64,000 nt of DNA, taken from the NCBI GenBank assembly GCA_009731375.1, contig BJOX01000247.1:128168-192167 (forward strand), given 5' to 3'. Positions 26,838 through 38,374 of this stretch are shown piece by piece; within the stretch, counting starts at the first letter, position 1; each line of letters begins with the position of its first letter. The notes under the pieces are model-generated. The model searched no databases. It was not told where the DNA came from and saw only the letters and a program-made list of their open reading frames with translations. The position numbers were made by a program, and so were the translations under genes. This stretch comes from Paulinella micropora. Its lineage: Eukaryota > Cercozoa > Imbricatea > Euglyphida.

Positions 26838-28560
26838 GCACTTCACTGGCTGTTTCCTGGCAAATTTCGCGACAAATGTGCCGAAAGTTACGGGTAACTG
26901 ATATTTGCAGCAAATTGCGGCACACAAAAGATTTTTTTTCGCGAAGGACATTTCGGCATTTGGAAGGTAGTTAGAGAAAAATTTTGGGGAAAGATTGGCG
27001 GGCGGGGAATTTTTTGTGCACATTTAATTTTTTCCCCGCCCGCGTTTCTTTCCCCAAGAATTTTCTCTAGCTAAACAGTTATTGACGAAATGTCCTTTGC
27101 AAAATTTTTTTTTCACCAGCTCCGGATTTTGCGGTGAATTTCGCGACAAATGTAAATGTGCCGGAAGTTGCGGGTAACTGATATTTGCCGCAATTTGTGG
27201 CACACAAAAGAATTTTTTTTCGCGAAGGACATTTCGGCAATAACTGTTTAGCTACAGAAAAATTTGAGGAAAAAAACTGGGAGGGGAAAAAAAATATTCA
27301 AAAAAAATTCCCCTCCCGAGTTTCTTTCCCCAAAAATTTTCTCTAGCTAAACAGTTATTGCCGAAATGTCCTTTACAATTTTTTTTTTTCACCAGCTCCG
27401 GATTTTCCGGTGAATTTCGCGACAAATGTACATGTGCCGAAGGTTACGGGTAACTGATATTTGCCGAGATTTGCGGCACACAAAAGAAATTTTTTTTTGG
27501 TGAAGGACATTTCGGCATTTGCAAAAGTAGCTAGAGAAAATTTTGGGGGAAAAAAGCTGGGAGGGGAAAAAAATGTTCAAAAAAAATTCCCCTCCCGAGT
27601 TTCTTTCCCCAAAAATTTTCTCTAGCTAAACAGTTATTGCCGAAATGTCCTTTGCAAATTTTTTTTTTCACCAGCTCCGGATTTTGCGGTGAATTTCGCG
27701 ACAAATGTAAATGTGCCGGAAGTTGCGGGTAACTGATATTTGCCGCAATTTGTGGCACACAAAAGAATTTTTTTTTTCGCGAAGGACATTTCGGCAATAA
27801 CTGTTTAGCTACAGAAAAATTTGAGGAAAAAATCTGGGAGGGAAAAAGAAATGTTCAAAAAAAATTCCCCTCCCGAGTTTCTTTCCCCAAAAATTTTCTC
27901 TAGCTAAACAGTTATTGCCGAAATGTCCTTTACAATTTTTTTTTTCACCAGCTCCGGATTTTCCGGTGAATTTCGCGACAAATGTACAGGCGCCGGAAGT
28001 TGCGGGTAACTGGTATTTGCCGCAATTTGCGGCACACCAAAGAATTTTTTTTGGCGAAGGACATTTTGGCATTTGGAAGGTAGCTAGAGAAAATTTTGGG
28101 GGAAAAAAACTGGGAGGGGAAAAAAATGTAGATCTCAAAAATCCCCCGCCCGAGTTTCTTTCCCCAAAAAATTTCTCTAGCTAAACAGTTATTGCCGAAA
28201 TGTCCTTTACAAAAAAAAACATTTTTCACCAGCTCCGGATTTTCCGGTGAATTTCGCGACAAATGTACATGTGCCGAAGGTTACGGTAACTGATATTTGC
28301 CAAGATTTGCGGCACACAAAAGAATTTTTTTTTTGATGAAGGACATTTCGGCAATAACTGTGTAGCTAGAGAAAAATTTTGGGAAAGATTGGCGGGCGGG
28401 GGAAAAAAATGTAAATCTCAAAAAATTCCCCGCCCGCGTTGGCTTCCCCAAAATTTTTCTCTAGCTAAACAGTTATTGCCGAAATGTCCTTTGCAATTTT
28501 TTTTTCACTATTTTCAGCCTTCCGGTGAATTTCGCGACAAATGCACCAGTGCCGGAAGTT
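26838..28560. repeat. Tandem array of about 280-bp palindromic units
   Basis: About six units. The marker CTAAACAGTTATTG recurs near 27071, 27347, 27625, 27904, 28181 and 28464, spaced 276-283 bases apart. Each unit also holds the reverse complement (AAGGACATTTCGGCAATAAC), giving hairpin arms of roughly 60-70 bases around a CCCCTCCC/GGGAGGGG centre. Other constant parts are GTGAATTTCGCGACAAATGT and GCGGCACACAAAAGA. No unique spacers and no genes. Homologous regions of some large DNA viruses have this look and act as origins or enhancers; the same role here is speculative. Confidence 0.85.
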
Positions 28561-28717
28561 GCGGACACGTTTGTTGTGTGTTTTGCCGCGAAGCCAGAAT
28601 TCCCGGTGTTTTTGGCAATGCCAGAAGTACGGCCATGAGAATCAGATTCTTTAATAGTTGCCGGTACCCGCAAGGTCTGTGTTAGACCCTGCGTGCGTGT
28701 TTTCTTTAGATTTCTTT

Positions 28718-30221
28718 CTAAGCTAGACGTACGAATGTGGGGGGTTTAGGTACGTAGGAAACCGAGTCTGCGTCGTCTTGATTTGTTCTGAGCTGTTTCA
28801 CGACACTAGAAGTAATATACTGTCCTGAGGTAAGCCTGTTTCGTCCCGGATTTAGGGGAGCCACACTCCTTTGCTCAATTCCTTCTGCCCCAGACGGTCT
28901 CGACATAATATCTTGCGCAGGACTTCTTTTCGCATTTTCCAAGGACCAGAGGCTATTTCTTCCACTAGTAACGTTCCGATTGCTCTTGAACTCATCAAGC
29001 TGTGCCACACGAATAAAAGCCGACATAAACTGTTCCACGTCGCCTTTTGAAATTCCATTTGGTAGATTATCGATGTTGATTGTGAACGAGAGTTCGTTAC
29101 TTTTTAGCCTGAAGAGCTTGCATGACGACGAGAGCGGGCACAACCACTTAACGCCAGCGTAACCTTTCTGAACATTGACGTTATTAAAACTTTTGTTTTG
29201 CAGGTAATACAGGGCCTGCATGCAGGGCCCCCTGCAACAGAATTTTTTGTACGGTTCCTGTCGTAATCGGAACATGCTTAGAAACCACCACCTGACACAA
29301 CGCTCGAAGGCCTCCTTTGGTTCTTGGAGCATATCAGTGACAAAGCCCATGCAAGCCCTCCATCAGCTCTCTGTTGAGCTTACCGACGCTGTTGGCGAGC
29401 AGGCTCAGCGCATTAGATAGCCTGAGAGTTTGGTGCATCGTTTCGTCGCCTTTGCCTGTCGGTAGGAAGTCCAGGCACCAGTACGGGTCCAAGTCGATTA
29501 CTTTGAAGGTCTGGTTGAACAACGTATTTTCTGGCTTGCCGTCGCAGTGCAGACAGTTCATTTGCACCAGAAGGTCTATCACCTTTTTCCAAAATTCCAG
29601 ATATGCCTCCACGTCTTCCTTCTTGACGTTTTGCAGATAGGATACGTCCGCGCCCTTTTGCCCTGCCGGCGGCTCGACATACTCCGTGACAACCCACAAC
29701 ACACTCTCAGTGTTGAATTGTTCCCTGAGGCAGCCGTAGACTGGTGGCGCCAGGCCTTTGCTTGCAAAGAAGGATTGAAGCTGCATGTAGTCCAACACGT
29801 ACGCGTCCATAGCAGCGCTTTCTTCTGTCTGATATCTAGTCATGCGTTTGATTAGCAGTCCTTTCGAGGGCACAGCATAAACCTTGTTAGCCTCGAGACC
29901 TGTAACACCTGGAAGGCTTAGAAACGTCCCACGTTGTTTACTTGTAATGGCTATGCACGGAATATCTTCAGGGAAGGGCTGCGTGAACCTCTGCGCGGTT
30001 CTGTCTTGCTGGTCGAGAAAGATTGCATCTAAGTGATCGAGACCAAGTCTGTCATCGTCGGACCGCAACATCGGGCAATCCGTAAAGGGGTGCCGCAGGA
30101 CTTTGGCATGCACCTTTGCGAGGTTGGTCGGTTTTGGTAGGGGTTCTTTGCAATCTCTGCAGCTTTGGGTTAGGCCCAATCGGTCGATTAAAATTTGTCT
30201 TTTGTCGGCAGCCCGTTGCAT
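28718..30221 (-). CDS. Protein-kinase-like protein, probably frameshifted
   Basis: The first frame (295 residues from ATG 30221) has an N-terminal CxxC, an Ile-Lys-Arg site (LIKRM, Lys125), a hinge-like VVTEYVEPP, catalytic loop HCDGKPEN at residues 225-232 and metal-binding DLD at 243-245. These match the order of a Ser/Thr kinase, with the Arg of HRD missing and DLD for DFG. It ends at 29334, while an overlapping frame starting near 29350 continues 210 residues to 28718 and likely holds the rest of the C-lobe or a tail. A one-base shift near 29340 would join them. G+C is low compared with neighbours. Confidence 0.6.
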
Positions 30222-30619
30222 CTTTTTTTTCGCTCTTGGACTTTGCTCTTTCTTCAGACTAGTCTTTTAAGATTTATTAATCCTCTTTTTATATACGTTT
30301 CAGACATACAAATTTATCCCTTTCGGCTTTTGTTTTGTGAAGGTTGGAAAGAAAAACAAAAGGCAAAGGCTCGGCGCATTTTGGTTTTTTTGGGGGATTC
30401 CCTCCCCATTCGTATCACGACCAAATCCATACATGTCAAAATCTAGGTTGGCAAGAAAAGAAAACTAGGAAAGTTTTACCAAAAAAAATATAAGTGATCG
30501 TTTTAAGGAAAAAAGAAAACGATTCACGTAGATGCTAGCAAAAAAAGAAGCCAAGACTGCAAGAAGATTCTATAGGCGGCTTTTTGTTCCCAAAGAAAAC
30601 TTTTGTCATTCTGTCGCGC
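30222..30619. other. A+T-rich intergenic region
   Basis: A- and T-runs. No credible ORF. Contains GATGCTAGCAAAAAAAGA near 30531, similar to the GTGCTAGCAAGAAAC element. Confidence 0.4.
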
Positions 30620-31066
30620 CTAGGCGCCCTTGGCCGAGCCGAAGCCGCAGGCGCAATTCTCGTCCTTGTGCAGCATCTCGTGGCACAGCGGGCCGTCGCA
30701 CTTCTTCCACGCGCAGCCCTGACAATTCTCGGCGTGGTGCTCTCTTTCCGTGTAGTGCAGGGCCAGGGCACGCGCGCCGACCAGGGCCCTGACCACCTCG
30801 GTCCCGGCACCCGCCTTGAGCAGCGGCGCGATCAGCTCCTGCAGCGCGTCCTCGTCGCGGGCTTTCTCGTTGAAGTACGCGATGCAGCCGTACCGCTGTG
30901 CACACCACTCGGGGTTGGAGGACCCGGCATCCCCGCGGCGCACCAGCGCGAACTCCTGCGCTGTTTCCTTTTTACTTTCCGCCACTGCTGATGGTGGTTG
31001 TTCGGTTCGCTGCTTCTTGTCAGGCCGGGTCATGTCTGCGTCGCGGGGGTTCTGGACGTCGGTCAT
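30620..31066 (-). CDS. Small Cys/His-rich protein
   Basis: A 148-residue ORF from ATG 31066 (MTDVQNPRDADMTRPDKK). The C-terminal half has CQGCAWKKCDGPLC, HEMLHKDENCACG and several His, suggesting zinc binding. The N-terminus is charged and likely disordered. No known family. Upstream is a G-tract spacer shared with the TMBIM-like gene. Confidence 0.45.
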   Translation of the reverse strand: MTDVQNPRDADMTRPDKKQRTEQPPSAVAESKKETAQEFALVRRGDAGSSNPEWCAQRYGCIAYFNEKARDEDALQELIAPLLKAGAGTEVVRALVGARALALHYTEREHHAENCQGCAWKKCDGPLCHEMLHKDENCACGFGSAKGA

Positions 31067-31434
31067 TTTGGGTTTTGCGCGTGGACCCCGGTTTTTCTCC
31101 CAGAGGTTGGTTGTGCTTTCTCCCCCCCCCTCCCGTTCCCCCCGGGGCTCGCACGGTATATTCTTCGGGAGGGGGGGGGGCCGGAGAACGTGAGGGGGGG
31201 CCAAGCACAAGGTGAGGGGGGGGGGGCCGGCGAACGTGAGGGGGCCGGAGGGGGAGGCAAAAAAAAATCCAGCCAGCAAATAGGCGCCCAAAAGAAATGA
31301 ATGAGAGAGAGAGGGAGGGAGGGAGGTGGCAGGCGAACGTGAGATCGTTTCTCGGCCCCCCCCCCCGGAACGCAAGGCCCGGGGAGATTTTCCTCCCCAC
31401 TTTTTTTTGAAAGAATTTCTGGTCGTAAAACTTG
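31067..31434. other. G/C-tract spacer with short repeats
   Basis: Long G or C runs. The core GAACGTGAG recurs at three places between about 31180 and 31345. No gene supported. Confidence 0.45.
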
Positions 31435-32331
31435 TTACAAGGCGGCGGGCCGCGGGAAAGTGTTCTGAAACCGTGTGCGCAGCGCCCTGGCGCCCTCCAT
31501 GACCCGCGTCAGCCCCAGCCCCATGAGAAAAACCATTTCGACCAGATTGCAGAACAGCAGCAGCGAGGCCCGGTAGCTATTGCTCCGGGCGGTATGGTGC
31601 ATGGCGCGTTCCAGCTGCCACAGCACGTAGGCGCACGTGACGGTGGACATGACGATCACCCCCAGCGTCCCGCGCGCAACGGTTGGCAGCTCCGTGCGCC
31701 ACAGCAGGCTCAGGTTGCCGAGCACGGAACCGTACGGCCGCCAGATCTCGACGAAGAAGGTGACCGACGAAGCGAGCAGCAGCAGCAGCAGCGCGTAGAG
31801 GTTTCTGTACGGCAGACAGCGCTGCAGGCACCAGCAAAAACACAGGACGCAGAAGGTGTCGACCACGGCGCACGTGTCGAACACAATAGTAGAGTCGGCG
31901 CGCAGCAGCACGAGGTCTGCCAGCACCACGGTGCCGCTGATCAGGAACAGCGCTAGGAGGCCCAGGTGCAGCACGCAGTCGTAGTAGAACAGCGCTATCT
32001 GGACGGCGCACGCGGCTAGAAACACGCCTACCAACCACGGGTGGTTGTTGTACCAGCCGCGACAATCCACCCAGCGAGTACTCGCGAGCATGAGCAGCAG
32101 CGTGGCCGTCAGGTGCAGCACGGTATAGCCCATGACCTCGCGCACGAAGCCCGTGCGCTCCGCGGCCGTCAGGTTGCTGACCGTGAGTGTCGTCTGTTGC
32201 AGCTGGTCGATTTGCTTGCGCATCTGGGCGATCTCGATTAATAACAACTCATTGGCCGGCGCGTCTGGAACCGGCGTGGCATTGTCACAGGCCTCCGCGA
32301 CCTTGACGACGACCGCTTCGCTCTCGGGCAT
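31435..32331 (-). CDS. Multi-pass membrane protein, TMBIM/Lifeguard-like
   Basis: A 298-residue protein from ATG 32331 (MPESEAVVV). After a helix rich in L and Q come RTGFVREVMGYTVLHLTATL and about seven hydrophobic segments. The order RTGFVREV, NNHPWL, then LHLGLLALFLISGTVVLADL resembles the BAX-inhibitor/TMBIM family, whose members are calcium-leak or anti-apoptotic membrane proteins. Related genes occur in some large DNA viruses. The match is by pattern, not alignment. The terminal motif region is altered, so function may differ. Confidence 0.5.
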   Translation of the reverse strand: MPESEAVVVKVAEACDNATPVPDAPANELLLIEIAQMRKQIDQLQQTTLTVSNLTAAERTGFVREVMGYTVLHLTATLLLMLASTRWVDCRGWYNNHPWLVGVFLAACAVQIALFYYDCVLHLGLLALFLISGTVVLADLVLLRADSTIVFDTCAVVDTFCVLCFCWCLQRCLPYRNLYALLLLLLASSVTFFVEIWRPYGSVLGNLSLLWRTELPTVARGTLGVIVMSTVTCAYVLWQLERAMHHTARSNSYRASLLLFCNLVEMVFLMGLGLTRVMEGARALRTRFQNTFPRPAAL

Positions 32332-32746
32332 GAAGCAAAATGCGGGAGCGGGTTTTTGACACCACCCCCCCAAAAAAAAAGGCGAATGTTGTTCTTAATA
32401 ATACACTTGCTATTCTTTCTTTTTTTGGCCACCTTCTTCCACACCCCCCCCCGTTTTTTGTGGTTTTGCTTTCCCATTCCCCCCCCCCACGTACCGGCCG
32501 CACAGTTTCCCGTGCCCTACACACTTTAACTTCCCGTAGCACAGCACTTCTTTTTGCATTTCCCCCCGGTTTCCCTCGTCTGCTAGTTAGGCCGGGCATT
32601 TTTTACCTCTGGCAGTCGCGTGTGCAGAAACTCCATTTTTTAATACCAAAATTTAGGCAGGAAAAGAACACACCCGCATTAAAAACAAAATCTAGCCGAC
32701 TTTCGCGCCCAACTTTTTTTTCCGGGTGCTCGGGAGGGCACAAAGA
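32332..32746. other. Intergenic region, T- and C-run-rich
   Basis: No supported gene; poly-C, poly-T and poly-A runs throughout. Confidence 0.4.
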
Positions 32747-34159
32747 TCACCGGCGGCCGCGCTTGGCACGGTCGTGCCCCGCACGCTTAGACGAGCCGAC
32801 GACGGTGCTCGGCATGTAATTCTCGTAGAGCGCGCGCAGGATTGCGGCCTCGTGGGTCAGGTCGGGCCTGAGCGTGTTCTGGAGCTTGATGAGTTGCAGC
32901 AGCTCCTCTACGGACCCCGTGTCGGGCGCGCCCAGGACCTCCGCCTTCCACCAGCACTTGAGCAACTGCTTGTCCACGTCCGTGCGCAGCCCCCAGTGCG
33001 AGGCGCGCGCCCGCAGGTTGGCGGTCTCCAGGTCGGCGAGCAGGTCGTTGAGGAAATCACGGAACAGCGCGGTCTGGTGCAGGAAGCTGTTCCGGTAGAA
33101 CTGGAAGGCGTGGATGACCTCGGCGCTGCGATTGCGGCGGTCGGTCTGCCCGATGGGCAGCGAGAAGGCCCGCGCGACCAGGGCGCACCACTGCTCGTGC
33201 GAAATCTCTTGTTCGGGGCGCAGGGCCTCGCGGGAGTATACCAGGGCCGTGTTGTCCCTGGCCGCGCACACGCCCGCCACGGCAGTAGTGTGTCCCGGTT
33301 GTAACGCGAGCTCGTAGAACTTGTCGGACTGCAGCTCTTCCAACAAGGCGAGCTCGGCCAACTGCCCCGCGTCCTGCTTGCCCGCCCGGAACACGAGGCC
33401 CGGCAGGAAGCCCCTGTCGCTGGGCGCTTCCGGCACATTGTCCCTGTCCTTCCATTGAGCGGGGGGCACGCTGATCCTTGGCTCGGGAGGTTGTGGCTTG
33501 CTGCCCAGGCCGTTGGGCAGGCTGCCCTTGAGGTAGGCCTCCTCGAAGATCCTGTCTACGTTGCCCGTGCGCTTGCGCGCCAGGAGAACGCCATCCGCGA
33601 CGTGGTCTAGGCTGAAGGCCAGCCTGGTGTTTTCCAGCTGCCGGCGGATGAGGTACGTTTCTAGCAGCGAGCACATCGGGCTGCAGGGCAGGCCCGTATG
33701 GTTCGGCCGGTACGGCGGGAACTCGACTACCACCACGTCCCTGCGGGCCCTACCCCAGCTGCGACGGTGGAAGCAAGAGTACTTCCGCCGGTGTCTGAGT
33801 TCCATGAACGAAATGTCAAAGTCGCAGGCGTCCATACATTCGAAGACTTCGCCCAGCGTGCAGTGATTCCTGCGCGCCAGCAGGCACAGGCCCTGCTTGT
33901 ACATGCTGAGCACGATCTGGCTCGTCAGCTTGGACAGGTGAGCCCTTGATTCCCGGGTCGCCGGATGGCGTGGCTTGTGACCGCTCTGGGTCAGGATCGA
34001 GATCCCGCCCGACAGGATCTGTTCTCTAATCTTGTTGAGAGCCTCAAACACGCAGGGCTCCATGATCATCCTCTCTAGTGTCAGCAGGACCCGGCGGCTG
34101 ATCTGGGTGGCCTGGCGGGCCTGCACGGGGAAAATATCTTCCTGCCGCAGGGCGGCCAT
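32747..34159 (-). CDS. Unrecognised 470-residue protein
   Basis: Intact ORF starting MAALRQEDIFPVQARQ (ATG 34159); an in-frame ATG at 34198 would add 13 residues. The first third has a Cys/His group (NHCTLGEVFECMDACDFD and RKYSCFHRR). The rest is helical and Leu-rich, and the end is basic (SSKRAGHDRAKRGRR), possibly nuclear-targeting. No family recognised. It precedes a low-complexity spacer at 34160-34496 with a tandem 24-base duplication. Confidence 0.5.
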   Translation of the reverse strand: MAALRQEDIFPVQARQATQISRRVLLTLERMIMEPCVFEALNKIREQILSGGISILTQSGHKPRHPATRESRAHLSKLTSQIVLSMYKQGLCLLARRNHCTLGEVFECMDACDFDISFMELRHRRKYSCFHRRSWGRARRDVVVVEFPPYRPNHTGLPCSPMCSLLETYLIRRQLENTRLAFSLDHVADGVLLARKRTGNVDRIFEEAYLKGSLPNGLGSKPQPPEPRISVPPAQWKDRDNVPEAPSDRGFLPGLVFRAGKQDAGQLAELALLEELQSDKFYELALQPGHTTAVAGVCAARDNTALVYSREALRPEQEISHEQWCALVARAFSLPIGQTDRRNRSAEVIHAFQFYRNSFLHQTALFRDFLNDLLADLETANLRARASHWGLRTDVDKQLLKCWWKAEVLGAPDTGSVEELLQLIKLQNTLRPDLTHEAAILRALYENYMPSTVVGSSKRAGHDRAKRGRR

Positions 34160-34496
34160 CTTCGCCAACACAAAACCTCCCCCTGTACGGCCCAACATCC
34201 TGCACGGCCAATCGCAAGCAAGGGGGAGCAGGGAAATGGAAGGGGAACTCAGGGAAATGGAAGGGGAACTCAGGAAATTTCTTTTTCGTGGGGGGGCCCC
34301 CTTTTTTCTTGGAAAATGCTGTCTGTGGCCTTTAGACCTCCCTTCTCCCCCGTTTTTTTGGGCGGGGCCTAAGTACTTGCACTCTTTGCCCCCTCTCCCC
34401 CATTTCCCCACCGATCTGCGCACTTTTCACGCCGGGCCAGCCCCACACCGAGCAAGAAAAAATCATAACTGCCAAGGAAAATGGGGGGAGGGATTT

Positions 34497-36973
34497 TTAC
34501 AACGAGTTCGAAAAGGTTTGTGGGTGGGGTCTCAGCCTCTCCACGCGCCCCCCCCCCCCGACTCGCACTCTTTTTTTAATACAGAGAACAGCCTTGACTA
34601 TTAAAGAAAAGTTATTATAAAAGTCATTGTGTTGATTGTCCATGGCCAGGTTTTCCTCGGAAGATTCCGCGCCCTCAAACCCCTGACCCTCGTTGTATAG
34701 CAAAACGGGTGAATCTAGTGGTGGCAGAATATCGTCGTGCTCTGAAGCGTTCCTGCCATTGGCCGGCAAGTCGTCACGACGATCTGGTGCTCTGGTCATG
34801 TGCGCGCTTGACTGTGCGGACACGCCGTCGGATTGACTGTGCGGGCCCCAACCACCGGCGGCGGCCTGCGGTGCTGCTGGTGAGGGCTGCTCGGCCGTCA
34901 CCCAGCCGCTGGCGGCGGCCTGTGGGGCTGCCGCTGCTGTCGGGGCCGTCACCCAGCCGCTGGCGGCGGCCTGTGGGGCTGCTGTTGAGGGCTGCTCTGC
35001 CGTCACCCAGCCGCTGGCGGCCTGTGGGGCTGCCGCTGCTGTCGGGGCCGTCACCCAGCCGCTGGCGGCCTGTGGGGTTGCCGCTGCTGTCGGGGCCCAG
35101 CCGCTGGCGGCCTGGGCGGGCGGGTTCCAGCCAGAAGAAGAAGAAGAAGCAGCAGCAGCAGAGGCAGCAGTAGCAGCAAAAGAAGACGACCAAGACCGCA
35201 CGGGAGCGGAGCCGCCCCACCGATGATGAGGCTGCCTCGCCGTCGTTAACTGGTGCGACGACGCGTCCGGATTGTCCCAATCCGCACAGCGCCAGTCATC
35301 GGGCTTCTGGGCCGGCCGCGGCCGCCCCTTGCTCCCCACCACGCCGTAGCCGGGCTTGGCCTGCTTGGCAGGGCGCCGGCTAATCTGGACGCGCCGCCTC
35401 TTGATCGGGCTGTCGTAGCTTTCTTGTTCGTCGTCTTCGTCGTAGAAGGAGTTCCATTCGTCCGTAGGCTCCCGCTTCGTCTTGCCGCGGCGCTGGGCGG
35501 GCTTGGGCTGCGCTAGGGCGCGCTGCTTCGGCAGCTTATACTCGTCCAGGACCCTGACCACGTCGCCCGTGAACCTCCTCAGGCGCAGGGGCAGGTCCTC
35601 GGGCGCAAACGTCCACTCGCATTCGTTTTCGTTCGGCAGGCAGGCGCCGAGCTCGACCACCGCCTCTGCCGGTGGCTTCTTGTTGCACTCTTGCGTCAGC
35701 ATGCATTCCGCCGTGAGTGAGAAGTCGGTGCAAATCAGGGACGACACCCGCCCCTGCGTCAACCTGCTGACGATCCCGCGCCTGAAGCCCGGGATCTGGT
35801 CCGGCACCGTGGGCAGCACGACCGACAGCGTCCCGAACACGGCCACGTCGGACGCCAGGTCACCGGCGGCCGTGCTGGCCACCGGCCTCGCGTTCACGTT
35901 GAACAGCAGCAGCTGCCGGCCGTGCTCGCTGGCCAGCAGTCTGGTGCCACAGCCCACGCGGTGCAGGACGTAGTCGATGAGCGGCAGCGGCGTGCAAGGG
36001 GGGCCCGCGGGCCCCTGTGCGCTGCCGACCCGTATGGTTGTGGTGTCCAGCAGGCGGGTCTTGCCGTCCCAGAGCTCCGCGGACGAGGTGGGGTCGTACG
36101 CAGCGCGCGGCCACAAGATCTCCGCGAGGGCCGCGCCCGTCTGGCAGTAGCAGGAAATGAGCAATTGCGACTCGTAGGACTTGTCGCGGTCTGGCCAGTC
36201 CAGCAGCGCGCGCTGCCTGTTCCTTTCGTCCAAGAGGTTTTTTTCGCGCGCGTTCGCGTACATCGTGCACACGCAGGGCGCGTACAGGTCCACCAACACG
36301 TCGAGCACGCTGAGAGGCGCCAAGAGCATCCACGCGGCCTTGAGGGCGTTGACCATGGAATGTGCCGCAGGGGGCTCGTTCCGCCCCCAGCGCGACTTGA
36401 CAGTGTTCTGGTCCAGCGCGGCGGCCGCCGGCTGCTCGGTGAACGCCTGGCTGGCCAGCCTGAGTAGCTCTACCGCGTCCGGGTCCGAGAGCACGAAGGT
36501 GCCGAACTGCTGCTGCTGCAGGGGCCACACTGCCACTGTTTGTGGCAGCTTCCAGCCGAGCGCCAGCGGCTGCGCCGCCTCCAGCCCGAGCACGCTAGTG
36601 CCGCGGACCGCCGTGGGCACGGACGGCGCGGCCACGGGCCGCTCGGTGCCCTTGAAGCGCAGGGCCGGCAGCTCGTCGTAGCAGCAGATGGTGCGCAGGG
36701 ACTCGAACCACGACGGGCGGCCGCTGTTGATGTGCGCCACGTCGAATTCCGTGCGCACACGCCGCGCGTGGCTCTTGTTGCGCAGTACGGTCTGGATCTC
36801 CAGTTCGCCCCCGCCGCCGCACAGCGACACGAGGCCGCGCGCCTTCCAGCTCCTGCGCGCGCACGCCCACAGCAGGCGCAGGGCGTACAGGGCGACCTGC
36901 GGCGCCGACGTGGACGACAGGCAGCCCGCGGCCGAGCCCTCGGAGACCACGCACAACAGGATCTCCATGCACC
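34497..36973 (-). CDS. Large protein with GW repeats, 5' end in a gap
   Basis: About 830 residues; the 5' end is lost in the 10-N gap at 36974-36983 and may continue into the next ORF. The N-terminal 450 residues look globular. Then come a basic/acidic linker with nuclear-signal-like IKRRRVQISRR and a disordered S/A-rich region. In about 100 residues, seven GW dipeptides occur in units such as AASGWVTAPTAAAAPQ (34845-35140). GW/WG repeats in flexible A/S/P-rich chains are the hallmark of Argonaute-hook proteins. Whether this one binds an Argonaute is unknown. The last 40 residues may be non-coding read-through. Confidence 0.55.
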
Positions 36974-36983
36974 NNNNNNNNNN

Positions 36984-38190
36984 TTGCGTAAAAATGTTGA
37001 CCACCAGCAAATTCTGTTAGTTGGATAGTGCACACCGTCTCGGGGTGGCACTTGGCCGGGGGGCACAGCGTGATCTGGGACAAACACGTTGTATCCTTGA
37101 TCGTGAGGCATGGCGTGAGCACACCTGGCGGCCAGGACCACGACGATTTCTCCAACCCTGGCAGACCCAGCGTAACGTTTGTTAGCACACCGCGAGGAAA
37201 AGCGCGGCAGATTTCCAAATGTCTTTCTGGCTGAATCAAAGGTTTGGGACTTTGCAGCTCCATGTTGGTCAACTTGGGGTATCTCTCGAGGCACTGGTCT
37301 AGAAAGCCCTGCCAGCCGTGTGCGGAATCTGTTTCGACATTAACCCCCGTCACTGTGAAACAGGGCAGTACCGGCAGAATAGGCAGCAATGTGAGCAAAC
37401 CAAATATCTGCCTGTCCTCTTTGGATTCGGAATCGGGAGGCTTGTCGTCATTTGCATTATAACTTGCCCACATGATAACCTCTTCACCTGTCTGTTGCTT
37501 TAGAGCACGCCGGGAAAATTTCGACACGTATCCTGGATGCAGGCTGTGGCGGCCATAGCGCCACAGGTTTTGCTGTGTGTTGAACACTTCCTGCGCATCA
37601 GGCGCAAGTTTTCCACTCGGGTTTAAACTAAAGTCAGCTTGCAAGTCTTTCTCTAGCCCAGCCCAGAGCAGGTTGTCAAGCTCTCGGACCAAACTCTTGG
37701 CCTCAGCCACTTGCTTGATACCTGAGCCGGCCCGCGGCAGCAGAAACAGCGTACCACCATGGTCCGGACAGCCCCGTTGCAGATTGTAGAGTATAGTGCT
37801 AAGCACGAGGTACTTGGCCAGCACACTATCCGTAGACTGCTTAACGTACATCTCGGCGTAGTGAAAGAGTCGGTCGGCCGCCTGCCCAACAATTTTAGAC
37901 TCGTCGACCGGCCACAGACAGGCCACGGCCACCACCTCGAAGCCGTTCTCTGCGTTCTGTAAGCTTTGGCACAGCAAGCTTATTTCCCCTTCGTTTAGTT
38001 GGCTCGGTGCCGTTGGGTAGAGGCAGACAACGGTTCGCTTCCCGAATCGCTTCTGCAAGCCGTGGTGCCCGCCGCTGCGGCAAGGTGCGAGCTCCTGCCG
38101 CTTATCGGCCCGGCAGTCGAGGCAATATGTACATAGCTCGTTCGGTCCGTGTTTTTTTTGGTCCGCTTTCTTGCTGGGCGTCTCTGCCAT
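36984..38190 (-). CDS. Unrecognised protein with N-terminal zinc-finger-like motif, 3' end in a gap
   Basis: About 400 residues from ATG 38190 (MAETPSKKADQKKHGP). A Cys/His cluster, CTYCLDCRADKRQELAPC, is followed by HH. The rest looks globular and ends in the 10-N gap. The reading frame after the gap in this frame is nonsense, while the other frame holds the GW-repeat protein. The two are probably one gene of about 1,200 residues, or two adjacent genes with the junction lost. G+C is lower than in the GW part. Confidence 0.5.
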
Positions 38191-38374
38191 TTTTTATCTT
38201 TGCTCCTCAGATTTTCTATTTACTTGCTAAACACAAAACGAAGAAAAGAAACAAGAAATATTTTTAACAAGACGGGAGAGGGCCGAAAGCGCCCGAAACA
38301 CACACACACAAAAAGCGATCGGAACTGACTCCTGCAAAATCTCCCCTTCCCCGTTCCTCCCCATCGTCCTCTAA

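Noticed and set aside
26838-28560. CRISPR array
   Set aside because: Units are about 280 bases with internal palindromes, no short unique spacers and no cas genes.
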